Of a DNA stretch of 64,000 nucleotides, positions 56,315-64,000 are shown one piece after another; the first letter of the stretch is position 1; every line of letters starts with the position of its first letter. The notes under the pieces are model-generated. The model was given only the letters and a program-made list of their open reading frames with translations, was not told the origin of the DNA and did not search any database. Source of the stretch: CTSoil-043 sp963821235. GTDB taxonomy: Bacteria > Chloroflexota > Limnocylindria > Limnocylindrales > CSP1-4. The translations under genes were made by a program, and so were the position numbers. The stretch spans positions 1,426,001 to 1,490,000 of the forward strand of contig CAWGCS010000001.1 in assembly GCA_963821235.1 (NCBI GenBank), in the 5' to 3' direction.

Positions 56315-59300
56315 ATGCAGCTCCTCGACGGCGCGCCGGTCTACGCCGCGACCGACCTCGTCGGCTTCCTCGCCTGCGATCATCGCTTCGAGCTGGAGCG
56401 CGCAGCGCTGGCCGGCCTCGTGACGAAGCCGGTGCGAAGTGATCCGACGATCGAGCTGATCCAGGAGCGAGGCTACGATCACGAGCGGCGCTATCTCGAC
56501 GAGCTGCGGGCCAGCGGCCGGAGCGTCGTCGAGATCACCCGGGACGGATCGGGCGCGAACACCCGCCAGGGCCTGCGGGAGGCCGCCGCCCTGACCCTCG
56601 AGGCCATGCGCGACGGGGCCGATGTCGTCTACCAGGCGACCTTCTTCGACGAGACCTGGCGTGGCCACGCGGACTTCCTGCTGCGCGTCGACCACGGGCC
56701 CGGAGAGCCGCCGAGCGCGCTCGGCGGCTGGCACTACGAGGTCGCCGACACGAAGCTGGCGCGACACGTCAAGGCGGGCGCCGTGCTCCAGATCTGCTCC
56801 TACGTCGAGCAGCTCGAGCGGATCCAGGCCCGCCGGCCCGAGCACCTCCACGTTGCCCTCGGGGGGAGCGCCCGCGCGACGGTCACGCTCCGCGTCGACG
56901 ACTACATGGCCTACTACCGGCGGGTCAAGGCCGACTTCCTGGCCGCGGCGGAAGCGACGCCGCCGGCCTACCCGCCGGCGACGACCTATCCCGAGCCAGT
57001 CGAGCACTGCGACGTCTGCCGCTGGTGGGCGGACTGTCGCGAACGGAGGCGGGCCGACGACGACCTGAGCCTGGTCGCCGGGATCACCACCCGCCAGCGA
57101 CGGGGGCTCAAGACCCGCCCCCCCGAGCAGGCGCCGGGCCCGGTCGCCACTCGCCGCGGCCTGGCCGCCCTGGACCTGCCCCTCCGGCCGCGGCTCGAGG
57201 GCAGCGGCGACACCGCCCTCGCCCGCGTCCGCGAGCAGGCGAGGCTCCAGGTGGAGGGCGAGGACCGCGGCGAGGTGCTCTGGGAGCTCCTCGATCCCGA
57301 GGAGGCGACTGACGAGGCGACGGGCGAGCGGCGCCTCGTGCCGGACCGGGGCTTCCTCGTCCTCCCCGAGCCGTCGCCGAACGACCTGTTCCTCGACCTC
57401 GAGGGCGATCCATTCGCCTTCGACGACGGGATCGACTACCTCTTCGGCATCCTCGACCCGGCGACCCGCGAGGAGGACCCGCGGTGGACCGACGATGCGC
57501 CCATCCCCCGGTTCCGCGCGATCTGGGGCCTGGATCCCGGCGGGCTCGTCACCCCGGCGGCCGAGAAGGCGGCCTTCGAGCGGACCGTCGACTTCATCAT
57601 CTCCAGGCTCGACGCCGACCCGAGCCTCCACGTCTACCACTACGCGGCCTACGAGAAGACCGCCCTCGCCCGGCTGGCCCAGCGCCACGGGACCCGCGAG
57701 GAGGACGTCGACCGCCTCCTGCGCGGCCGCGTCCTCGTCGACCTCTATCGCGTCGTCCGCCAGGGGATCAGGGCCAGCGTCGAGAGCTACTCGATCAAGC
57801 GGCTCGAGCCGCTCTACGGGCTCCGCCGCGACGTCGCCCTCAAGGACGCCGGGAGCAGCATCGTCGAGTTCGAGACGTGGCTGGGGCGCGGGGCGACCGC
57901 CGAGGGGCTCGTCGGCGACGCCATCTTGCGCGAGATCGAGGGCTACAACCGCGACGACGTGCTCTCCACGTGGCGGCTGCGGGACTGGCTGGAGGCTCGT
58001 CGGCTCGACCTCGGGGCGTCCCTCGGGCTCGAGGTTCCGCGGCCGTCGCTCGCGGGTGCCGCGATCGAGCCCCCCGAGCCGACCGAGCGCCAGGCCGCGG
58101 TGGCCGACGTCGTCGAGGCGCTGACGAGGGACCTCGCCGGGATCGAGGCGACGGATCGGACGCCCGAGCAGCAGGGCCGCTGGCTGCTCTCCCAGCTCCT
58201 CTCCTGGCACCGGCGCGAGAACAAGGCGTTCTGGTGGCGCTACTACGAGCTCTGCGGGATGACGGACGAGGATCTCGTCGAGGAGCGCGAGCCGATCGGG
58301 ATGGTCAGGCTCGTCGCCGACCTCGGCCCGATCGGCAGGGGAGGCGGCGGGCGGCTCGAGACGTACGCCTTCCCGCCCCAGGACCACGCCGTCAAGGTCG
58401 GCCGGCGCGTCGACGACCCGCGCCCGCAGGCGGCCGTCGGGACGGTGACCGCGATCGACGAGATCGCCGGGACGGTGACGATCCGCCGGACGGCCGGGCA
58501 GCTGGCGGCGGGCAGGCCCGGCTCGCTGGTCCCGTTCGAGCACGTGCCGACCACCGTCATCGAGGACTCGCTGCTGCGCATCGGGCGCACCGCGCTGGAG
58601 CAGGGGATCGGCGGGTCGGGAGCCGTGGATCGGGCGGCCGGCGAGCTGCTCCTCCAGCGTCCACCGCGGATCTCGGGCAGCCTGCCCGGGTCGGCGCTCC
58701 GCGCGCCCGGCGAGACCGCCCTCGCCGCCGCGAGGCGCCTGGCCCTCGCCCTGGACGGCGGCACGCTCGCCATCCAGGGACCGCCCGGCACCGGCAAGAC
58801 CTTCACCGGGGCCCGGATGATCCTGGAGCTCGTCGCCGCGGGGCGGACCGTCGGCGTGACCGCCAACAGCCACAAGGTGATCGGCAACGTGCTCGATGCC
58901 GTCCACCACGCCGCGATGCAGACCGGGACCACCGTCCGGATCGGGCAGAAGCCGGCCCAGGACGAGGAGCCGACGCACGTCCATGCCGAGACCCTCGACA
59001 AGCCGGCGGAGATCGCCGGCCGGCTGGCGGCGGGGACCCTCGACGTCGTCGGGGGCACGGCCTGGCTCTGGTCCGCGCCCGCCATGGCGGGGAGCGTCGA
59101 CGTGCTCCTCGTCGACGAAGCCGGCCAGTTCAGCCTCGCCAACACGGTCGCGGTCTCGAGGGCGGGACGCAGCCTCGTTCTCCTGGGCGACCCGCAGCAG
59201 CTCGACCAGCCCCTCAAGGGCAGCCACCCGCCGGGCGCGGAGCGGAGCGGCCTCGGGCACCTCCTCGCCGGCGCGGGCAGCGGCGGACCGCTGGAGGTCA

Positions 59301-59950
59301 TCCCGCCGGAGCGGGGGCTCTTCCTGGATCGGACCTGGCGGCTCCACCCGTCCATCTGCGGGTACACCAGCGAGGTCTTCTACGCGTCGAGGCTCGAGCC
59401 GATCGAGGGCCTCGAGCGCCAGGAGCTGCGGACCGGGACAGCCCTGGCGGGGGCCGGGATCCGCTGGTGGCCCGTGGCCCACGCCGGGAACGACGTCGAC
59501 AGCCCCGAGGAGGCCGAGGAGATCGCCCGCTTCCTCGGCGAGCTCCTCGGCCCGGCGGTCGATGCCCGCTGGACGGACCGCGAGGGCGTCACCTCGCCCC
59601 TCCGCCAGGACGATGTCGTCATCGTCGCGCCGTACAACGCCCACGTCGACCGGATCGCGGCGACCCTCCGCGCCCGGGGCCTGGGCGGCGTCCGCGTCGG
59701 GACCGTCGACAAGTTCCAGGGTCAGGAGGCGCCCCTCTCGATCTACGCGATGGGCTCCTCGTCGCCGGAGGACGCCCCGCGCGGCATGGAGTTCCTCTAC
59801 TCGCTCAACCGCCTCAACGTGGCGACCTCCCGGGCGCGCTGCGTGACCGCGGTGGTCGCGTCGCCGTCGCTCGTCCGCGTCGCCTGCAGGACGCCGCGCC
59901 AGATGCGCCTGGCCAACGCCCTCTGCCGGCTCGTGGAGCTGGCGACGTAG
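56315..59950 (+). CDS. TM0106-family RecB-like nuclease-SF1 helicase
   Basis: A 1,211-residue protein. The N-terminal half carries a RecB-like nuclease core (HADFLLRVDHG, WHYEVADTKLARHVKAGAVL then QICSYVEQLERIQARRPEHL), a Cys cluster HCDVCRWWADC typical of iron-sulfur nucleases, and an RNase H-like region (NDLFLDLEGDPFAFDDGIDY). The C-terminal half is an SF1 helicase: Walker A GPPGTGKT (about 822-829), DEAG Walker B (about 934), GDPQQLDQP and VGTVDKFQGQEA. ATG 56315 follows TAGGAT (56303-56308) by 6 nt. Family members are proposed DNA-repair or defence factors. Confidence 0.9.
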   Translation: MQLLDGAPVYAATDLVGFLACDHRFELERAALAGLVTKPVRSDPTIELIQERGYDHERRYLDELRASGRSVVEITRDGSGANTRQGLREAAALTLEAMRDGADVVYQATFFDETWRGHADFLLRVDHGPGEPPSALGGWHYEVADTKLARHVKAGAVLQICSYVEQLERIQARRPEHLHVALGGSARATVTLRVDDYMAYYRRVKADFLAAAEATPPAYPPATTYPEPVEHCDVCRWWADCRERRRADDDLSLVAGITTRQRRGLKTRPPEQAPGPVATRRGLAALDLPLRPRLEGSGDTALARVREQARLQVEGEDRGEVLWELLDPEEATDEATGERRLVPDRGFLVLPEPSPNDLFLDLEGDPFAFDDGIDYLFGILDPATREEDPRWTDDAPIPRFRAIWGLDPGGLVTPAAEKAAFERTVDFIISRLDADPSLHVYHYAAYEKTALARLAQRHGTREEDVDRLLRGRVLVDLYRVVRQGIRASVESYSIKRLEPLYGLRRDVALKDAGSSIVEFETWLGRGATAEGLVGDAILREIEGYNRDDVLSTWRLRDWLEARRLDLGASLGLEVPRPSLAGAAIEPPEPTERQAAVADVVEALTRDLAGIEATDRTPEQQGRWLLSQLLSWHRRENKAFWWRYYELCGMTDEDLVEEREPIGMVRLVADLGPIGRGGGGRLETYAFPPQDHAVKVGRRVDDPRPQAAVGTVTAIDEIAGTVTIRRTAGQLAAGRPGSLVPFEHVPTTVIEDSLLRIGRTALEQGIGGSGAVDRAAGELLLQRPPRISGSLPGSALRAPGETALAAARRLALALDGGTLAIQGPPGTGKTFTGARMILELVAAGRTVGVTANSHKVIGNVLDAVHHAAMQTGTTVRIGQKPAQDEEPTHVHAETLDKPAEIAGRLAAGTLDVVGGTAWLWSAPAMAGSVDVLLVDEAGQFSLANTVAVSRAGRSLVLLGDPQQLDQPLKGSHPPGAERSGLGHLLAGAGSGGPLEVIPPERGLFLDRTWRLHPSICGYTSEVFYASRLEPIEGLERQELRTGTALAGAGIRWWPVAHAGNDVDSPEEAEEIARFLGELLGPAVDARWTDREGVTSPLRQDDVVIVAPYNAHVDRIAATLRARGLGGVRVGTVDKFQGQEAPLSIYAMGSSSPEDAPRGMEFLYSLNRLNVATSRARCVTAVVASPSLVRVACRTPRQMRLANALCRLVELAT

Positions 59951-59991
59951 GGCCGGGCCGGCTGCGCTCCCGTCCGCAGCGGAGGACGCCA

Positions 59992-60023
59992 CGAGGCCCC
60001 GCCGGCGGACCGGCGGGGCCTCG
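59992..60023. terminator. Bidirectional hairpin terminator
   Basis: A perfect 14-bp stem (59992-60005 with 60010-60023) and CGGA loop, located between the converging helicase and subtilase genes. Confidence 0.75.
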
Positions 60024-60076
60024 CGACACTGGGGACGATGGCGGCGGTCACTCCGCTGGGGAGCGGCCGCGGATGG

Positions 60077-63046
60077 CTACGGGTCGATCCGGACGATGGT
60101 CGGGTTCGGGAGGCTGACCGGGCCGCCGTAGGCGACGGAGCCGAGGTACTTCGTGCCGGCCGTCAAGCCGCTGAAGGTGAGCCCGATCGTGCCGGTGGCG
60201 CCGAGCGTCGCCGCGGCGGGCGCGCTGACGGTCATGTTCCCGGCGTCGGCCGAGCCGAGCACCCAGGCGTAGAGGGTGAAGATGGAGGGGTTGGCCGTCG
60301 CGTAGCCGTCCACGACGACGGTGTACGTGGCCGCAGTCGGATTGAGGAGGCTGACTTCCTCTTCGGAGGTCCCGCCCCCGCTGCTGCCGACGAGGGTCGC
60401 GCCGCGGAAGACCCGAAGGTCGAGGTCGCTCGCGGGCGCCACGTCGGCATCGAACAGCGAGAAGCGGGCGTACGTGGTGCCCGCCGGGACGACGACGTCG
60501 TAGCCGAAGCTCTGGTTCGTGCTGATGGCGTCCGTGAAGGTCAGCGCGGGCACGAGGCCCCGCGCCGTCGCGGTGAAGTCCCCGTCGTACCCGAAGGTCA
60601 CCGGGTACGACATCGGGCTGCCGTCCCCGCTGGCCTGGGCCGGCGCCGCGAGGGCGACCGGCATGGCGACGACCGGGATCCGCACATCGTGCGTGCCGTC
60701 GGTCCAGGTGATCTGGGCCCCGGCGTACTCATTGAGGGCGGCTTCGCCGCGGGAGATCGTGATCTCCAGTGTCTGCGACCTGCCGGGCGAGATCGAGAAC
60801 GTCGCCGGCGAGATGCTGACGTCCAGGTCGCCGGTGGCGGTGGCGCTGTACGTCGCCGATGTCCGGCCGACGTTGGTGACCGTCCGGGTCACGGTCTGGG
60901 AGCCGGCGAGGTCGCCGATCGCGACCGAGGCGGAGTTGAAGTCGCTCGGGTCGATGACCGGGATCCCCGAGTCCGTGCAGAAGAACGTCGGGAGCTGGGT
61001 CCCGCAGAGGAAGCCCAGCCAATCGGCGAAGCCAGAGTCGAAGACGAGGCCGGGATCGGCCGCGCTGTTCGGCTGCACGTGACCGGCGCCCTGCCGGAAG
61101 ATCACGAGCGGGTTGGTGTCCGGGCCGTCGAGGATGTCGTAGGCCGACGTCATGAGGGCCGACTTGATCGCCATGGGCGACCAGCTGGGGTGGAGGTCCT
61201 TGAGGAGCGCCGCGAGGCCGGCCACGTGCGGGCTCGACATCGACGTGCCGCTGTACAGGTTGAAGTCGCGCCCGGCGTTGCCTGGCGGCGCGACGGCCGC
61301 GAGGATGTCCTGGCCCGGGGCCATGACGTCGGGCTTGAGCACGTCGCCGCTTGCCTGGAGCGGGCCGCGCGACGAGAAGCTCGCCGTGAACGGCGCGGGC
61401 GCGGCGTAGGTGATGGTGGCCTTGTTGATCGTGGCTGTGGCGCCGACCGTGGCGGCGTAGGCATGGACGGCCGCGTAGTCCGTGCTCTGCAGGTGGACCG
61501 TCGGCACGAAGTGGAAGTCGGCGTTGATCGAGCTGGCGGACGGGTTCAGCAGGATCATCCCGACGCCGCCCGCCTCCTGGACCGCCAGGCTCTTGTTCAC
61601 GCGGGCGGTCACGCCGCGATCGCAGACGACGATCTTGCCGGCCACCTTGGCCGGGTCGAGGACGGGGGTCCCGCCGTTGTCGACCGCCGCGGCGCAGAGC
61701 CTGACGGCGGTTGCGTCGGCACCGGGAAGGCCCGCGGCCGTCGAGTCGATCAGGGGCGCCGGGCCGACCTTCGAGGCGACCGAGGCGCCGGTGTAGGTGA
61801 CGCCGTTGCCGAGCGTCACGGAGCCCTGGCCGTCGCGATTGTGGGTGCCCGCCGCGACCGTGGTCACCCACGGCGAGGGATGAGCCACCGTCGCCGTGGT
61901 CGGGCCGTCGTTGCCCGCCGAGGTGGCGACGAAGACGCCGGCGTCGGCCGCGTAGAGGAACGCGATCTCGACCGGGTCGCGGAAGTTGGTCCGCGTCCCG
62001 CTGATCGAGTAGTTGATGACGTCGACGCCGTCGGCGACCGCCTGGTCGACGGCCGCCACGAGGTCGGAGGTCCGGCCGCTGGCGGTCGAGGCGTCCTCGT
62101 TCGACCAGAGCGCCTTGTACATGGAGATCCGCGCGCGCGGGGCGATGCCGCTGATCCGGCCGAAGGCGGCTGCCGCGCCGGTCGTCGCCACGGCGTTGTT
62201 GCCGCCCGCCGTCGACGAGGTGTGGGTCCCGTGGCCGTTGTAGTCGCGGGGCGAGGCGAACTCCCAGGGCATCGCGGCGTTGATGCCGGCGTTGCCGCCC
62301 CAGGACTCGTTGAAGTACTGGGCACCGATGAGCTTCTGGTTGCAGTTGGAGGCGTTGAAGGCCTCGCCCGGCGTGCACTTGCCGTGCCAGCCGGGGATCT
62401 GGAAGTAGCTCGGCTGGCGGCGGAGGTTGCCGTTCATGGTCGTCGCCGTCCGGTCGGAGAAGCTGGCGCTCTCCGGCCAGATGCCCGAGTCGACCACGCC
62501 GATGATGATGTTCTCGCCGGCGCTGCCCACGCCGCCCACCTGGGACCACAGGCCGCCCGGCGCGTCGAGGCCGAGGAAGCTCGGCGTCGAGGAGGTGTCG
62601 ACCGTGAACGTCTCCTCGGGCGTCACGGCCGCGATCCCGGCCTGCGTGGCGAGCTTGGCCGCCTGGGCCGGGGTCATCGTCGCCGCGAAGCCGTTGAAGG
62701 TGTAGACGTAGTCGTAGAGCTTTCTCCCGCCGACGGTGGCCAGCGCGCTGCCGTGCCGCTCGTTCAGGAGCGAGGCGTACCGGACCACGTCCGCGCCGGC
62801 GGGATCGATCTTCTGGCCCCGCGCGGGCCTCGTCGCCTGGTAGCCGGCGATGTCGCCCGTGTAGGCGACGACCGGCCTCTCCGCCATCTGGACGATGTAG
62901 ACCGTGGTGACCGACGGCGCTACGGGTGTGGGCTCAGGGCCGCCCCCTCTGGTGCGGTCCGGGTGCGCCCCCAGGGCGACGCCGGGCAGCAGGGCGACGA
63001 CCAGGGCGGCCGTCGAGATCAGTGCGACCAGCCTTCTCGCTCGCAT
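60077..63046 (-). CDS. Secreted S8 subtilisin-like protease with PA insert
   Basis: A 989-residue secreted protease. Signal peptide (LVALISTAALVVALLPGVAL), an I9 propeptide with YVYTFNGFAATMTPAQAAKL (about 112-131), and a subtilase domain with the triad Asp186 (IIGVVDSGIW), His272 (DYNGHGTHTSS) and Ser602 (YSGTSMSSPHVAG). A PA domain is inserted between His and Ser (about 425-530, ending near NPSASSINAD). A fibronectin III-like domain (SQTVTRTVTNVGRTSATYSA) and C-terminal beta domains follow. This is the cucumisin-like layout. GGAGGG precedes ATG 63046. Confidence 0.93.
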   Translation of the reverse strand: MRARRLVALISTAALVVALLPGVALGAHPDRTRGGGPEPTPVAPSVTTVYIVQMAERPVVAYTGDIAGYQATRPARGQKIDPAGADVVRYASLLNERHGSALATVGGRKLYDYVYTFNGFAATMTPAQAAKLATQAGIAAVTPEETFTVDTSSTPSFLGLDAPGGLWSQVGGVGSAGENIIIGVVDSGIWPESASFSDRTATTMNGNLRRQPSYFQIPGWHGKCTPGEAFNASNCNQKLIGAQYFNESWGGNAGINAAMPWEFASPRDYNGHGTHTSSTAGGNNAVATTGAAAAFGRISGIAPRARISMYKALWSNEDASTASGRTSDLVAAVDQAVADGVDVINYSISGTRTNFRDPVEIAFLYAADAGVFVATSAGNDGPTTATVAHPSPWVTTVAAGTHNRDGQGSVTLGNGVTYTGASVASKVGPAPLIDSTAAGLPGADATAVRLCAAAVDNGGTPVLDPAKVAGKIVVCDRGVTARVNKSLAVQEAGGVGMILLNPSASSINADFHFVPTVHLQSTDYAAVHAYAATVGATATINKATITYAAPAPFTASFSSRGPLQASGDVLKPDVMAPGQDILAAVAPPGNAGRDFNLYSGTSMSSPHVAGLAALLKDLHPSWSPMAIKSALMTSAYDILDGPDTNPLVIFRQGAGHVQPNSAADPGLVFDSGFADWLGFLCGTQLPTFFCTDSGIPVIDPSDFNSASVAIGDLAGSQTVTRTVTNVGRTSATYSATATGDLDVSISPATFSISPGRSQTLEITISRGEAALNEYAGAQITWTDGTHDVRIPVVAMPVALAAPAQASGDGSPMSYPVTFGYDGDFTATARGLVPALTFTDAISTNQSFGYDVVVPAGTTYARFSLFDADVAPASDLDLRVFRGATLVGSSGGGTSEEEVSLLNPTAATYTVVVDGYATANPSIFTLYAWVLGSADAGNMTVSAPAAATLGATGTIGLTFSGLTAGTKYLGSVAYGGPVSLPNPTIVRIDP

Positions 63047-63262
63047 CTTCCCTCCGACTGGATCCTGCGATCCCGTGCCTCTGTGTCCGTGCGCGGAGCC
63101 CCCCCGGCTGGCGCGCGGCGCGTGGACGACTGAGGCCGGCCTGTTCCGCCGGCGCACGACCCGACGGTACTACCCGACGCGGCGCTTCGCCCGGCGATTG
63201 CGCACGGTCGGCTCGCCGCCAGACACCCGCAGCGGGTGCGCGGGAACCCAACGAGCGGGGCT

Positions 63263-64000
63263 CTAGCCGGCTCGCCGCGCGCAGCGGATGGACCAGCGGC
63301 CGTCGAGGTCCTGGTGGGCGCCTTCGATCTTCCCGGCGCGGAGGAGCTGGCCGAGCGCGCTCGGCGGACGCGCGGGATCCTCGCCCAGGAGGCGCCGCAC
63401 GGCGCCCTCGGCGTTCGCCTGCGACGGCGTGATCTGGAGGGCGGGCTCGCCGCAGGCGAGGCGCTGAAGGAGGTCGTTGACGCGGGCGAGGTCGGCCTCG
63501 GAGAAATCCGTCGGGCGCCGGCGCTGTCCACCTGTCGCGGTCGCGGTCCGCGAGCCGGCCACCGTCCGCTCGGTGTCCCGGCTGCCCGTCCCGGCCCGGC
63601 TGCCTGTCCCCGCGCCGGCCTCGTCGGCGGGCGCCGGCTCGGCCGTGGAGCCGGTCACGCCGTCGGACCGGGACCCTCCGCCGGGCCGCCGCCGGTTGGC
63701 AAAGGGCAGCACGAGCGATGCGTCCGGCAGGGCGGTCGCGGCCGCCGCCGGGACGGCCGCCGCGAAGGCCTCCAGCATGGCATCCTCGTACTCCTCGCCG
63801 GCATCGGTCGCGGCCCACCACAGCCGGGTCCCCTCGATCCCGCGGAGCGCCTTGAGCCATTGCCCGCCGGGGTGCGGCCGGGCGTCGCCGAGGGGCGTCC
63901 GGAGCAGCGCGTCGATCCTCCGCGCGAGGGACCTGGCCGACGCCACGTAGACGATCGTCTCCCCGGGGAGCCACCAGGCGGCGAGGCGAGCGGCGAGGGA
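63263..64000 (-). CDS. GIY-YIG-like nuclease-domain protein, 5' end outside the window
   Basis: The frame is open to the window edge. The visible N-terminal part reads WWLPGETIVYVASARSLARR, then IDALLRTPLGDARPHPGGQW and LKALRG, resembling a GIY-YIG-like endonuclease domain, followed by EEYEDAMLEAFAAAVPAAAA and LPFANRRRPGG. A Thr/Ala/Gly-rich linker leads to a C-terminal helical region (TDFSEADLARVNDLLQRLAC) and IEGAHQDLDGRWSIR. Partial CDS; function uncertain. Confidence 0.65.
   Translation of the reverse strand, partial: SLAARLAAWWLPGETIVYVASARSLARRIDALLRTPLGDARPHPGGQWLKALRGIEGTRLWWAATDAGEEYEDAMLEAFAAAVPAAAATALPDASLVLPFANRRRPGGGSRSDGVTGSTAEPAPADEAGAGTGSRAGTGSRDTERTVAGSRTATATGGQRRRPTDFSEADLARVNDLLQRLACGEPALQITPSQANAEGAVRRLLGEDPARPPSALGQLLRAGKIEGAHQDLDGRWSIRCARRAG

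Noticed and set aside
55646..59992. A 1,448-codon open frame on the minus strand opposite the TM0106 gene
   Set aside because: It is an antisense shadow caused by high GC at third codon positions; its translation is low complexity (Arg, Asp, Gly, Val) with no motifs, whereas the plus strand shows clear helicase motifs.
60038..63133. A 1,031-codon plus-strand frame opposite the subtilase
   Set aside because: Antisense shadow of a gene with an intact Asp-His-Ser triad and signal peptide.
1..64000. CRISPR arrays
   Set aside because: No regularly spaced repeat series with unique spacers was seen; the only iterons are the 11-bp units at 55703.

Overview
The window is high-GC (clearly above 65%), densely coding DNA from a bacterial chromosome, probably an uncultivated Chloroflexota lineage of the Limnocylindria type. 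This is inferred from F420-type luciferase-like oxidoreductases, a nickel superoxide dismutase with its own maturation protease, two GH57 enzymes beside a short alpha-glucan phosphorylase and glycogen synthase, and many genes whose start codon sits 6-8 nt after a -10 box (leaderless transcripts). An actinobacterial relative cannot be excluded. No rRNA operon, CRISPR array or replication origin is visible.

Layout. 1-5 kb: MarR regulator and F420-type oxidoreductase (divergent), a SIS-domain protein and a second oxidoreductase (divergent), then sodN-sodX. 5-8.7 kb: a patchwork with a membrane protein, an SRPBCC-like protein, a 19-nt repeat on both sides and a decayed IS transposase. 8.7-20 kb: housekeeping, namely methyltransferase, AMIN-like lipoprotein, LysM protein, lysA with a holin-like and a TPM/DUF2207 protein, proline racemase-GNAT, and a DUF885 metalloprotease. 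19.4-20.7 kb: an unusual GntR regulator with a palindromic operator facing a 43-residue membrane peptide. 20.8-28.3 kb: alpha-glucan cluster (two GH57 proteins and phosphorylase on the minus strand, glgA divergent). 28.3-32.4 kb: methyltransferase, DUF2277, a second SRPBCC-like protein and a GH18 protein. 32.5-38.6 kb: a genomic island in tRNA-Gly(TCC), bounded by a perfect 42-bp repeat of the tRNA 3' end. It carries a HTH-DGQHR protein, an N6-adenine DNA methyltransferase, a PD-(D/E)XK nuclease and small ORFs, but no integrase. 38.6-40.4 kb: a second, older module ending in a degenerate copy of the same att sequence, followed by a truncated oxidoreductase. 40.4-46.2 kb: response regulator, small stress membrane proteins, a frameshifted sensor kinase and a CorA transporter. 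46-54 kb: AI-2E-family transporter, glycosyltransferase, glycogen debranching enzyme and the DUF4395-cysE-cysK operon. 54-64 kb: DUF998 and SRPBCC proteins, an XRE regulator preceded by 11-bp iterons, a 1,211-residue TM0106-type nuclease-helicase, a secreted subtilase and the end of a GIY-YIG-like gene.

How it fits together. Glycogen turnover is the main metabolic theme: synthase, phosphorylase, GH57 glucanotransferase and debranching enzyme are all present, although no branching enzyme or glgC is recognisable here. Cysteine synthesis, lysine synthesis and superoxide defence are compact units. The most interesting element is the tRNA-Gly island, a restriction-modification-like cassette whose first gene fuses a sigma-region-4-like helix-turn-helix to a DndB-type DGQHR domain. 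A 16-nt repeat lies just downstream of this gene's promoter and again across the putative -35 region of the methyltransferase promoter, suggesting a dedicated control circuit.
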